Origin: Fistulifera solaris
Lineage: Eukaryota > Bacillariophyta > Bacillariophyceae > Naviculales > Stauroneidaceae
Assembly: GCA_030295235.1 (NCBI GenBank)
Contig: AP026133.1
Span: 558,001 to 622,000 of the forward strand
Length of the DNA: 64,000 nucleotides
Direction: 5' to 3'
Both the position numbers and the translations under genes were made by a program. Of the stretch, positions 10,330 through 22,295 are shown piece by piece. Within the stretch, counting starts at the first letter, position 1; each line of letters starts with the position of its first letter. Below the pieces are notes generated by a model. The model had not been told where the DNA came from. It did not search any database and saw only the letters and a list, made by a program, of their open reading frames with translations.

Positions 10330-12790
10330 TCATTGGAGGTAAAAGAGCGGCAACTCAAGTGTCCTGTTCAATTGTTGCCGCTCCGTAGGTCCGTCTTGCC
10401 AAGTGCAACCATTTTTATTGGCGGCCGCTTTCGGAACTCCCGCAGTCCAATGGCGCACCGTGCATGTTAAGTTGCGACCAGATAGCAGCAGTCCCCATTT
10501 ACCGAATCCGCCCATATTGTAGGCTAGGCACTCTCCCATTGATATTATGTACAGATCTACGAACACGGCGTAGTAGTCGGAAGGTGACGTTGGTTGACTT
10601 GGTTTCAGATCCATGTGCAGCGGGTCTTTGTCATGAAGACGCGTTGCCACTGGTGTATTTCGCGACTTCCCGTACTCCACAGCAACCTCACGGGCGTATG
10701 CCGAGTCCGAAGCGAAGAAGAAAGGTCCGCCAGGCCGTAAGTGCGAGATGCAATTTAGCGAATTGACAGTCCAATTGTAGACTTTAGCTGGATCACGCCC
10801 GTGCTCTTCTAGCCCATATTGCGCTCGCAAGTGAACGCTCGAATATTCGTAAGGAATGAGCTCGAAGCCCTTCATCTCCGACTCGATCTGTTTGGCCACT
10901 TTGGGTGCCGGTGTGAAGAAGCTACGCCAACAATCTCGGTAATGCTGACGCAAAGCGTCTTCCGACTCACCTGATTGCAAAGCTTGCTCTTTGTAATACT
11001 TAGAGCCATGATCACTTATCTGTATGCGGGACATTATAACTGTTCGATTGGATTGTGAGTATGCCACCAGTCGGTCTAGTGTATGAATGCGATCTGCGTT
11101 GGCTTTGAGAATATCATGAAACCAATCGGGTACAACCCAGTTTACACCACCCACCGGCGGCACCAGAAACTCGGTCAAAATGCCGGTCGCTCCCAGTAGA
11201 GGAGCAGCAATCGATTGGTATTAGCTGCCACTCGCACCATTGCAGGTAACAGACGAAGACGATCCGAAGTTCCTCCACACTTTTCATCACTCTCCATGCA
11301 GGTCATGATTATATACCGTGTCTCATTCCAATTTTCCGGGCTCAATCGTTGCCGCTGTTCTGCATGCCAGTTAAAATAATCTTTCATCCATTGAGGTATC
11401 TGCGTCGAGTCATTCCATATTCTAGTGGACGCAATAGCTTGTGGCTTGGGGTGAACTACCTCGGCACGCAACAATAACAATGCACCATCTTCTTCTGATG
11501 TCAGTCCTCGCATAGGAGGAGGGAAGATTCTATCATTTGTTAGAACGTGGCTGCTAGTATTTCTAGCCCGAGTGTATGTGGTGGTCAAGCGGCACTCCGA
11601 CAACGAAATAGCCGTCATATGCTGTAATGCGCAAGAAGCGTTCTGACTCATGTAAGACGCCAATTTCCCGTAACCACCCATTCCATAACTAACGCATTTT
11701 CCCAATGACAAGACGTACAAATCGACAAACGCATCATAATATTCACTGGGCGACCTTGATCTCCACTGTATGGCCTTATCCAGGTGGAGAGGGTTTTGTT
11801 CGTGTTGCGGCGAAATGACATGATAACCCCGATGCGTTCCGTACTCTCCAGCCACTTGCTGTGCGTACGATGCATCCGATGCAAAAAATAGGTAGGGATA
11901 CTCGGCTTCCACAAATTGAAGGCTGCAATTCACGGCGTGACGTGTCAATTGTTCCAAAAAGCGCGGATCCCGTTCTTCGACATTGTACAAGGCTCGCAGA
12001 TGAGTCGATGGGTATTTCCCTACTTCCAGACCATTGTTGTTCATGTATGTTTGTATCCTTTTCGCAATCGGCGGTGCAGGAGTGAAAAAGACCCGCCAGC
12101 ATTCTGCAAATACTTGGGAAAAAGTGGGTTCGTCGGGCAACAAGGTATAGTCGTAATACACCTGTCCGTGATCATGCGCTTGAAATTTGACACGAAACGA
12201 CGGAATGGAGTGATTGGAAGCAAACGTGAGTATTTCATCTTGAACCGTAACACGCTCTCCTCCGCTTCCGTTCCAGTCCGGTGGCAAGCGCCAGTCGACA
12301 CCTCCCACAGGAGGCAATAAAATTCTTCCAACGGAGCCGGACGGCCCCATTGAAACAATAAGACTCGTTCTGACAGCGCCGCCACTCGTACCAAAAAGGG
12401 TAAAGTCATAAGTCGATCGGCCAGTCCGCCGCATTTGATGTATTTCGGTAAGCACGAAACTATCATGAGTCGATGATTGTTGTCGTTGTGAAAAAGAGAC
12501 TGACGCGCTTCTTTGTGCCATCTAAAATAGTCTTTCATCCATTCCGGCAATGTTTCCGAAGATTCCCATAAATCTGTAGTATCGATTTGATAAGAAGCAG
12601 ATGGTTGAACAAAAGACACCATCAACTGTTGATCATTTTCATTAGTAATGGTGACATTCGATGACGCAAATGAATGATTAGAACGGCCGTGATCCAAATG
12701 CGTTTGCATTTCCCACAAAACGACAAAATAAAGAAGGCCAATCGCTGTAAAAACAGCTTTGAGGCCTCCATTATTTATTTTATTCTTCAT
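10330..12790 (-). CDS. type II membrane protein with two tandem fucosyltransferase-like domains
   Basis: ATG 12790; one transmembrane anchor near residues 10-28 (LKAVFTAIGLLYFVVLW). Two copies of the same domain follow, each with PxWMKDYFxWH, CGGLADRLMTLP or CGGTSDRLRLLP, a G/ERPAPLEEFLLPPVGG-type motif, a HLRA motif, FFASD and a C-terminal VDLYxxSxGxCxxYxMGG block. The linker between them is Ser/Thr-rich and open. The CGG..DRL start, HLRA and final VDLY block resemble the xyloglucan and O-fucosyltransferase group, hence Golgi glycan transfer (moderate confidence). Two frame breaks, at A4 12319-12322 and A4 11177-11180, fall at the equivalent motif of each domain; one base added at each gives 820 residues. 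Confidence 0.7.
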
Positions 12791-13646
12791 ATTGTGATCA
12801 TGATGAAATGATTGATATTAGAGGAAGGAATGACTCTGTTTGGATTGCAACGAAAAACGAAAGACCGCGCGCATTCAATACTTGTTGTTAGACGCATCTT
12901 ATCCGATTACGGTGAGGGTTTGTTCTGCCCCATTCTCATCACTCTTTTCGAGAGTATAGAAGACCTTTCTCCACGACTGCTTTATGTTGGGTCATGAGTC
13001 ATGAGTAATGAAAAAATAGACTTCGGAGCCAGACGCTGCTGGTTGACCTCGTTTGTTTGGCCAGATTGAAATGTCTTACGTAAACTTAACTTGATTGAAA
13101 TAACGGTCGGCAGCTTTTTGACACACGCGTCGATGCTGGATGTTGAGACGTATCCCTATGTAATTAATTGTTTTGGTAAAATGACTATAGGCCAGAATGT
13201 ACTCTCAACTTTACCAAGACTGCATTTCTGTCATGAATCATTCTTTGTTCAAGCATGGTTACCATCCAATCTCCGTTCTTGGTGCTGAATTGGTAATCAG
13301 TCATTGGTTTCTATCTCTTTTCGCAGGCAGTGACCATGTACGAGACGATTCTTGATATGGAAGAGCCCTAGCAAATCGATATTGGCGACCTTTTCTATTT
13401 GAAGTCCGATTTTTACTCTAGTCCCGATTTACAGGGAAGTGAATAAGACGTCACACTTCGCAAGATCTCCTGCGCAGTACCGCACTAAAACGTGCGGCAA
13501 GAACGTCGTTGCAAACAACCCAACAGGAGACGCGACGATGAGAGCGATCTTTGTCCTCTTCCGCAGCAATCATTTGCTTTCTTCTTCTTTCTCTTTTTCT
13601 TCTTCTTCTTATTATTATTATCAATCACAAGAAGACTTTGATAAAC
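12791..13646. other. divergent intergenic region
   Basis: 856 bases between the divergently transcribed glycosyltransferase-like gene and CAND1. A near-palindromic TCATGAGTCATGAG lies near 12990. A pyrimidine-rich stretch of TTC and ATT repeats spans about 13578-13621 just before the CAND1 ATG, fitting a 5' UTR or promoter element. No gene recognised. Confidence 0.5.
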
Positions 13647-16600
13647 ATGTCATACAACAGTGTGAATAATCAAAACTCCGTCAATGTGACGGCGTTGTTG
13701 AAAAAGACGGAGCACTACGACAAAGACGAACGCTACATGGCCATTTCGGACCTGCGCGACTTTTTGAAGCGGCAAGAAGGAACGACGCACGATACCGCCA
13801 CGGAACGCAACATTTGCACGGCTGTCTTGCGTCTTTTGCACGACAAGTCGAATGATGTCCAGGCCATGGCTGTGAAAACATTGTCGGATTTACTCACTAC
13901 GGTACAGCAGGAGCAAGTCGTAGAAATTGCGGATTCGCTGGCGGATCAAGTGTTGGACAACAGTAAATCCGAATTACGCGATGTCTATTCGATTGGGTTG
14001 CGCACACTCGTCAAGACGATTCCCGCTCCCATGGGAGAGCGTGTTTCGCAACGTTTGGTGGGCCGGCTCCTGGATGGCATTCAATCATTGGAAGAAGAGA
14101 TTGTGCTAGCCTGTCTGGATACTTGGGCGGAATTGCTCACGCGGTTCGGATCTTCGGTAGTGCACGTATCACGACAGCATCAGCCTCTTCTCTTGCAATG
14201 CTTGAAGTTGTTGAACTCACCGACTCCCGTCATTCGCAAACGATCGGGAAATTGCATGGGAGTTCTCTCGACCGTACTCAGTGATGTGCTCTTGAATCAA
14301 ATGATTCAATCGCTACTCGAGCCTATTGAAATTCCCAAAAGCAAAGATCAGGATACGAGAGCCTGGATTCGGACCCTCTGTACCGTTTCGGGTTCTGTCG
14401 GACACCGCATGAGTCAGCAGCAAATTGATCGTATTCTTCATTTGTTCTTGCAGTTTACGAAACCGGCCGACGCGGTGACGGGAGATGACGAGGATGACGC
14501 CGAAATGGGGGTTACAACGGATGAACACGCGATCAATGTCGTGAATGAATTGCGTGAATCGTGCTTCATGGGATACGAGTCTTTCATCACGCTGTGTCCC
14601 AACGAGGTGCAACCGCACATGGATAAGATAATTCAAGCGGCGTTGGCTTATATGAGTTACGACCCGAATTACAGTTATGGTATAGATGATGAAGAGGACG
14701 ATGTAGCCGAAGACATCGATGGTGACGATGATGACGACGAAGAAAATGAATATGAAGAAGAGGAAGAAGACGATGAGGAGGAAGAAGACGACGACGACGA
14801 AAGCTGGAAAGTCCGTCGCAGTGCGATTCGTGCTCTCAAAGGAGTGGTGATTGCCTGCAGCAAAGATCCGACGCGATTGTGGACCAAGACTTACTCGATT
14901 CGGCAGGGAAAATCCAGTGTCGTGGCTTTGGCGATTCTGGGTCGTTTCCGAGAGCGCGAGGAAAACTGTCGGGTTGAGCTTATCGACTGCTTCAATCAGA
15001 TGCTCGCTTCTCTCGTTGCCGCGGACGAGAGGGGTGTCCTGCGTATTGCCAATGACGAGACTATGGATGACGAAAGCGCTTCTTCTATTGACTTCGGGCA
15101 GCTTTACACGTCCAAGCTTGTCAAGGCTTCCGAAAAGATTCTAGAAATAAAGAAGGGCAATGAACGCTCCAAATCTAGTGCGCTATCGTTGCTCTCGACT
15201 CTCTGCAATGTTCCAGGTGGGATAGGCTCCTCTAGTGCCATCTCTTCGGTCTTTAATCATATTCAAGTCTTCTTATCTTCATCGGGTGGGAAAGACGCCA
15301 CCGCGCACCGCGAAAGTACGAGCAAGGGCCTTCGTCTGGACGCACTGACCACTGTCCATGCCATCCTTTCGTCGAAGAACCATGATCCGGCATGGATGAG
15401 AGCTGACATTCAAAACAAACTTCTTCCCCAGTTATGTCTGTCGGTTCAAGAACAGTGGTATAAAGTCATTGCCGAAGCTTTGCGGTCTTTGGCACATGTT
15501 CCAATAATAGTTGTATCGGGGGTGGATCCGGCTTCCAAGGACTGCAAGGTGGTGGCTCAAATGCTGTATGATGCCATCCAGCCCTTGTTGGCAACGCATG
15601 ATGTTGATCAGGAAATAAAGGATTGTGCTCTTGATGCGTGTGCTGCCCTTCTAATGTTTATGAATGACAGCTTGTCGAATGAACAACGCGAAAATCTTTT
15701 GAAACTTTTATTGGATCGGATGCAGAATGAGACTACGCGCATTGCGGCCATCAAAACCCTTGCTGTAATTGCTGGCTGTTCCAACAAAATTGATTTGTCT
15801 CCGATTTTGGCGGAATCGGTCCGCTCCATGGGTTCGTTCTTGAAGCTCAGTAGCCGTTCGTTGCGGCAAACTGCTCTTGAAGCTTTAATTGTTGTGGTGA
15901 ACCATCATGGCAATTCTTTAAATGATCCGAGTGGAGACTTGTATTCTTCGGTCCTGGTCGATCTGGAAACTCTTGTCGTAGCGACAGATTTGCATGTGAC
16001 CCAACTCAGTTTGTAAGTTCTCAACATTTCTTGCCCCTGATTTTCTTTTCACCACTAATCATTGCTTTCTTTTAACGTCAGACGCGTCTGCGAAGCAATT
16101 CTGTCGGTGTGCCCAGCAGCGGGTGCTACATTCAGATCTAGTGTTTTAGGACGTGCTCTTGCGCTGTCCACGGCGTCGTCTCTTCAAGATACTGCTCTCG
16201 TGTCCTTGCTGGCTTTGTTTGAGCGGTCCATTACGAGCAGCGCAGTCGAATTCCAGGAATTATTCGAGAAATTACACCAGCAGCTCAAGCCTGATATGAG
16301 TAAGTCGGCAACATATCACTTAGCCGAATGTATTGCAGCTGCTGCAAGTGCAACTCGCCCGGAAAACACGAAGACTGTGCTGGACGGAGCTTTGGACGCA
16401 ATGAAAATTGCTATTTTGGATGAAACGGACGGTGCAAAAGTCAAGGACTTGCAACTATCAGTCCTCATCGCGGGCGACATTGGTCGCAAAGTAGATACAG
16501 TCGCTGTTTTTGGGGCCGATTTTGCGGATGCTTTAAGAGTTTCGTTTGTACGTCTCCTGGATCATTCTGTAGACGAATTGATGTACGCAGCGGCGTATGC

Positions 16601-17684
16601 TCTAGGGAACGCTTCAGTAAAGTCGCCATCCGTCTTTCTCTCGGAAATTGTCCAGCGTATCGACTCTAGCAATAAGAAACAGAAACATGTAGTGCTCTCC
16701 GCACTTCGTGACTTTATCAAGTGCGGGCAGAAGCTATCGGCGACGGATATTACGTCCGCCTCACTACAGAATATTTTGCCTCCCCTAGAGCATAACTGCG
16801 GCGATGCCGAAGAGGGTGTACGAACTATGGTCGCCGATTGTTTTGGTTCGCTAGCGTGTCTCCATCCCGATGAAGTTCTTTCAAAGTTGCAGTCCATCTT
16901 GTCCGCGCATTCCGAAATTTCCGCTCCCGGTGGAAAAATCCCTGAAAAAGATGAGATTTCGAAGAAGAATGCCTGGGTAAGCTGGACTGTCATTACCTCA
17001 GTAAAACAAGCTATCGCCGGAAAAGTGGATGCTGTAAAACTTGCTGCCGCCATGCCGACCTTCGTCGCAACATTGAAACAAGAGGAACTGTCGCTTAGAA
17101 CGACGGCCCTTCTTATGATCTACGCTTCTGTTCACCATCTGCCTCAAGCTATCACAGGTCTTCTGGATGGAATTATTTTCCCAGAGCTTTACCGAGTGGC
17201 GAACCTGAAACTTGAGCGTAAGGTCGACCTTGGGCCGTTCACACATACAGTAGATGACGCTTTGCCCCTTCGAAAAGCCGCACTAAGTATCTTTGCGAGC
17301 TGTTTGGAAAATGCTCCTGAATCTATGGACATAAACAAGTTTTTGCCAGTTCTAGCCAATGCCATGGGTGATGCTGAAGATATTCAATTGCATGCTCATC
17401 AAATTGTGATCTCCATGTGCGCGCGACAGCCTAGCTACTTAGTCGCTTCAATCGACACATTCGTGGACCCTCTCGAGAAAACCATGAACAAGAAACCGGG
17501 TCAAAAGACTGGCACTGAGCTCGAGCGCCTGAATGATTGGATTAAGAGCTCTATTCGCGTCATGATAGCTCTCAATGCATTGGATGGTGTCCCGAGCTCA
17601 GGTAAATTCGGTCAGTTTGTTGAGCGGACCAAATCAGATGCTAAGTTTGCGGAAAAAATTCGAACGATTGAGGAAGAGCGTTAG
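13647..17684 (+). CDS. CAND1: CAND1, cullin-associated NEDD8-dissociated protein
   Basis: Two exons, 13647-16012 and 16082-17684, with a 69-nt GTAAGT..CAG intron; 1322 residues, near the family's usual 1200-1250. The start is the ATG giving MSYNSVNNQNSVNVTALLKK; an upstream hydrophobic extension in the same frame is UTR. The protein is HEAT repeats throughout, beginning LLKKTEHYDKDERYMAISDL, which is typical of CAND1. Residues about 347-387 are an acidic Asp/Glu run in the place where family members carry an acidic loop. CAND1 binds cullin-RBX1 cores lacking NEDD8 and exchanges substrate receptors of SCF ubiquitin ligases in nucleus and cytosol. The frame is clean, showing that long genes in this window can be error-free. 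Confidence 0.92.
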
Positions 17685-18263
17685 TATTGTCGGCGATCTA
17701 ATATTGCTTTCTCAGTTTAGTTGTCATGACGATTAGCTCGTTTTATTTTGTAAAAATCGCATTATGTCTCATCCGCCGTAACAGTATCTCTCGTGGCTCC
17801 AGTTCTTAGAAATCTATCCGTACTCTCATACACGCCCCTACCCCTCAATGAACTTTTTTTCCCGTGTACCGACGCAAGGTGGACAAGGAATATCCGTTCT
17901 GAATGTAAAGCTAGCATTAAAACTATCCACTTTATCCGTGTTCGCGTTATGACGGGTGAGGGTATCACAGGCTTTCTTTTTTTCATGTTAGAATGAAAGA
18001 AATGTTTGTGTTGTCATTGTACCTGTCAATCTTACCGGGACTGGATTGGTTCGTGTTCCAGAAAGTCAAGACTACAGTTTAGGTGATAGTTCAAGCAATA
18101 CCTATAGCCCAATGTCTACACGACCCCTGTTGTTGTCGCTTTTATTTGCATTTTGCGTTTGCAGACTCGTCTTGATTTCGTTTCATTTTGGTCGTCAACC
18201 AAAAGGCTTACTACGCAGTATACGCCTTTCGTTTTATTCGCATTGATAGCTATTGCCATCAAC
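17685..18263. other. intergenic region
   Basis: 579 bases between CAND1 and the Roadblock gene, both on the plus strand. No recognisable gene; it contains the 3' UTR of the first and promoter of the second. Confidence 0.4.
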
Positions 18264-18612
18264 ATGACAGAGTCGGACGCAGGGGATCTTTCCATACAAG
18301 AATTGCAGGACACGGTGAGCCGCTTGGCATCGCACAAGGGCGTGCAATCGGTCCTGATATTGAACCGGGAGGGCGATATTCTAGCCGAAAGTATTGCCAA
18401 TTCTACGCCTTCATCATTAAGTGGAGATGATACACCGAAACACGATCTAGCAAAACAATCGCACAAATTACTCGCATCCGCACGGACGTACTTGCAATCT
18501 CTAGACCCCAACGACGAAGTTGCCTTCCTGCAGCTGCGATCCAAAAAAGAACCATGAAGTCATGATTGCACCACATGAAGGATATGTTTTGGCAGTTTCT
18601 AAGCGATTGTAG
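18264..18612 (+). CDS. DYNLRB1: dynein light chain Roadblock/LC7
   Basis: ATG 18264 gives MTESDAGDLSIQELQDTVSR, then the family core HKGVQSVLILNREGDIL and DEVAFLQLRSKK. As written the frame stops early at 18557, after an A6 run at 18543-18548. With five A the reading continues NHEVMIAPHEGYVLAVSKRL to TAG 18612, giving 115 residues and the complete LC7 fold. Roadblock proteins bind dynein intermediate chain and act as homodimers in cytoplasmic or intraflagellar dynein. Pennate diatoms lack flagella, so a cytoplasmic dynein role is the reasonable inference. A longer TTG-initiated upstream extension is hydrophobic and not family-like. Confidence 0.85.
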
Positions 18613-18738
18613 GAATATGTCGATCCTGGATGTACCAGTACACGCAAACAATGACCGTAGACAAAGTACGATTTGATAGTTTGATAGTCTAAAATCCGAA
18701 ATGTTGACTCGGAAATACGAATTATGTCTTAAACCATT

Positions 18739-20826
18739 CTAGTCAATCTCGACCACCTCCTTGGTGAACGTATGGACGGATGATGTTTGGCTGAAAATCG
18801 GACGCAGATCGTCGTCGTCGCTATCGTCGTCTAAGAGTTGGATGATCGGCCTGTTATCCTTCCTTTCCAGAGGAAGGAACGACTCGAGAGAACTAAGAAA
18901 GTCGTCTATATGACCTTCCGCTGCTATGAGGGAACAAGTTTCCGCTTTTTTCGCTCGCGGCGGATCCTTTATCAGCGATGGCTTTACAGCCGCTACCGTG
19001 GTTGATGTTGCAAGCTGCCCTAAGCGAGAGGATATGTTTTCGTCGTCACTGTCACTATCTAGCATTTGTATGATCGACTTTGCTGGAGAAGCGGAATAAA
19101 CGTTCGATTGTTGTCGTCTCGTAGGAGGTGAATTTTCAGGAGAATTTGAATACTTCTCAAAAATGCTCTCCATCGAATTGATTGCTAGGCCGACGGAATA
19201 GGACTTCGCCGTACATGTATTTGCGACAATCTGCTCATTCACGGGTGATGGATCCTTACGCACCAATTGTTCTGTATACGGTATGGTGTTTTGTTTTACA
19301 AACTGCGCAGCTGCACCAGCGGTGCTAGTTGCTGGTAAGGTGCCTTGCTTGTTCACGAGGGGCTCGTCATCTCTCATAGCCAACCCGTACGCCACATGCA
19401 ATTCTGCGGAGCTCCGAGGACCAACCTTGCTGGTCCGTGCTCCCTCGCTTACGACTACTTCCGACAAGAGCTCACACCGCTGGTATTTAGGTACCGAATC
19501 GTACGCCTCCAGCAAATGACAAGTCGTAGGATAGAGTTCTTGTAGGCGAACAATCTTTTGGCGTTCACTGTGCTGACTTGCTTGAGCATAAACCCATGCA
19601 AACTACCAACGCGCCGGTTGGTTATTTCTCGATCACGTTCGACAATGGCCTTCAATTCACTGTATGTCATGAAGCGTTGCGTACCAAAAGGAGGCGTCGG
19701 ATCACAGTCAAAAGTCATTTCCATTAATGACTGCATACGCTTTCGCCGATGACGACGGTTTTGTGCCAGAAATGCTCTTTCATCAGAGGGACGCACGTCG
19801 CTTTGAACAGCTACTTGACTAAAATTGGGTAGGGCTTCGGAGGAAGTAAAGACTGCGGGAAACGTCCTCTGCAGAATGCGACGATGCATTCGTTTCAAAG
19901 TAACAACAGTGTCATCCATGTGCTTAGTTTGAAGAATTTGAAAGCCCGTATGGAGTCGAATTTCCCATAACGCCGAAAGCAAAGTATCCGCCGGACACCG
20001 GTGCTGATCCTTTGTGATATCGCCCTCAATCAAGAATACAACTTGAGCAATTCCTGTTTCTTTCAGGCGCTTACGCTGTTCCATATAACGTGTTCCGAAC
20101 AGACTTGCTTTTAGATCTTCGGCTGATTTACGTTCCACAATGGTCCCTACCAGTAATTCTTCCACAACTTTTCCACCCTGCGTCCCCTGGGCGATCCAGG
20201 CCATATCCCCAATGGGCAAAGTTCTTTCTTCCGTTGGAATCCCCGATTGCTGACATGCCGACCGCATTTTATTTCGCTCTTGTTCTCTAACATCAATCAA
20301 TAAAACAACCCGCCATACCATTCGTTGATTCTTCCAATTCAATGCCCGGGCTTGTGCTTGCTCGACCGCCAATTGCTTTTTCGTCTTTTTTCTCCACCGC
20401 CGCCAGTTCAAATGTCCTTTTTCGTGAAGTTCCGTCATGGACTGCGGATTGATGATTAATACTACTTATTACAGTGGGTAAAGTTTTACGTACAATGCAG
20501 GATTCTCCGGCATCGGGTGAGACACCACTCATCACAACCGATGCCGCTTTTGGACGAGGCGTTTTTTCGGGAGGGACCATCATTTTTGCAATCGTCGGTC
20601 CCACAAACGGCAACGCCAATGCTTCATCGTACTTTACAACAGGATCTTTTGCTTTTTGAAGTGATTCAATGGCACGCTTCAAAGTGAAAACGAAGTTACC
20701 GTGCGCTCGTTCTTGTTTTTCAAGCAAACGATCCAGAGCGGCTTGATTGGCTTCGCACGTTGCCGTATGAAATTTGGGGCGTCCCGTTTTCTTTGTCGGA
20801 GGGCCTTTTTGATAAGGGTGCGGCAT
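18739..20826 (-). CDS. MUS81: MUS81-type structure-specific endonuclease
   Basis: ATG 20826 (MPHPYQKGPPTKKTGRPKF). Order of parts: N-terminal helix-hairpin-helix region (EALALPFVGPTIAKMM); linker; ERCC4 nuclease domain from about residue 195 with LLIDVREQE, GDMAWIAQG and VERKSAEDLKAS, which is the ERKxxxD metal-binding active site; C-terminal HhH region (VNAKKIVRLQELYPTTCHLL); and a long Ser/Asp-rich tail with two DSDSDDE-like motifs. Frame breaks at T6 20386-20391 (one extra) and T4 19556-19559 (one missing) are the only obstacles; correcting both gives 695 residues. MUS81 with an EME partner cuts 3' flaps, forks and recombination intermediates. The acidic tail, repeating I.LLDDDSDDDD-type motifs, is unusual and may be SUMO-binding (inference). 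Confidence 0.85.
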
Positions 20827-21233
20827 GTTTCGTGAAGAATACGTCCGATTTGATGAAGGAGAGTCAAAGAAAAACAATTGAGCATTAAATACTGGTAGTG
20901 AAGACTTTCATGGAAGGAGATGAATGACACGAAGCGGAAAGTAAATGCAACCTGCTGGCGCGGCTGGCGTTGCAACGGATAGCAACGGATGTCTGATAAT
21001 CGTTGACACTCATGACTGTTTCACTCGTGACGGGTTCCTTTTGAATATATGCGTGACGTCACTTCTTGACTGAGTCATACCCGCCAACAACAAGGCGACA
21101 ACAGAAAGAAAAAAACACGCCATTCGGATGATCACTGGATTTCGACAAGATATCATCCAAACGATCATTTCTTTATAGACTTCATATCTCACTAGAAAGT
21201 TCTCACCGTCCATCACAACGATATTAACCCGCA
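20827..21233. other. divergent promoter region MUS81/MsrA
   Basis: 407 bases between two divergent genes, so both promoters lie here. No repeats or small genes recognised. Confidence 0.5.
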
Positions 21234-22114
21234 ATGAAGTATTCGCGCACCGTCTGCACTTCTCTGATTGCCTTGACTTCGACCACGTTGGCATTTCGTA
21301 GTTCGTCGTCTACCTTTCTCGGTCAATCAACAATTCGTCAAGCCTCTCGTGTCATTCCGTATTCCACCACGACTCCCACTATGCTCTTGAGTAAATTGTT
21401 TGGAGGAGGCGCTTTCGGTACAGAGCGTATAGCCTACCAAAACTTGGATCATCCCGGCCCCGAATTGGCACAATGGGCCGAGCAGGGCAAAATGCCCGCC
21501 ACGTCGGAACGTGATCCCCACCTTGCGCTAGCTACTTTTGCCGGTGGATGCTTTTGGGGTTTGGAATTGGCCTACCAGCGTGTACCGGGAGTGCAATACA
21601 CGGCAGTCGGTTATGCACAGGGACCAGAAGAGTTTCCCACCTACAATCAAGTCTGTGCGGGTGCCACGGGTCATACCGAAGCTGTCATGGTGTATTATGA
21701 TCCGAAAGAATGTGATTATTCCAAATTGTTGGATACCTTTTTGATCGCATCGATCCGACGACTGTGAATGGTCAAGGACGTGATTTTGGGTGAGTCTTGT
21801 TCTCAATTTATGTGGTTCATTGTAGTGCGAATTCTTTTGCTCAACTTTCATTCGTCTCTCACTTTAAAATTTGCAGAAAACAATACCGGACAGGAATTTA
21901 CTTTCACACCCCAGAACAAGAGGCCATCGCACGAGCGCGCTTTGAGGAAGAGGCCAAAAAATACAAAAAGCCCATGGCAACGGAATTGAAAGCCGCAACA
22001 CCCTTTTGGCCAGCAGAAAAGTATCATCAGCAGTATTTGGAAAAGGGCGGACGCTTTGGAATGCCCCAGGATGCTTCCAAGGGCGCTACAGAGACCATTA
22101 GATGCTACGGTTAA
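21234..22114 (+). CDS. msrA: peptide-methionine (S)-S-oxide reductase MsrA
   Basis: Exon 1 is 21234-21789 and exon 2 21877-22114, with an 87-nt GTGAGT..CAG intron joining DFG to KQYRTGIYFHTPEQE. The catalytic motif GGCFWG is present in LATFAGGCFWGLELAYQ, followed by YAQGP and ATGHTEAV typical of MsrA. The N-terminus is a signal peptide with TLAFRSSSS at the cleavage site, so plastid import through the bipartite route is likely. One frame break at T5 21738-21742; six T would give LLDTFFDRIDPTTVNGQGRD and a 264-residue protein. The enzyme reduces methionine sulfoxide in proteins using thioredoxin and protects against oxidation in the plastid. Confidence 0.9.
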
Positions 22115-22295
22115 GATACTTTAAGAAGAGAAATGCATGTGCAAAATGTTTAAACTTCTTTATTCCGCGTTGTTGTTTCGCTACATGAGGCTTTGGTTCC
22201 TGTAGATAGGCAGGCAAGGCCAAGCCTAAAGTTCCAGGAACTTCAAAATACAATTAATTTGTAGATACAATTTGTAAGTATTGCCAAGTATGTGA

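Noticed and set aside
14675-14887. Serine-run minus-strand frame
   Set aside because: It is the antisense of the Asp/Glu run in CAND1.
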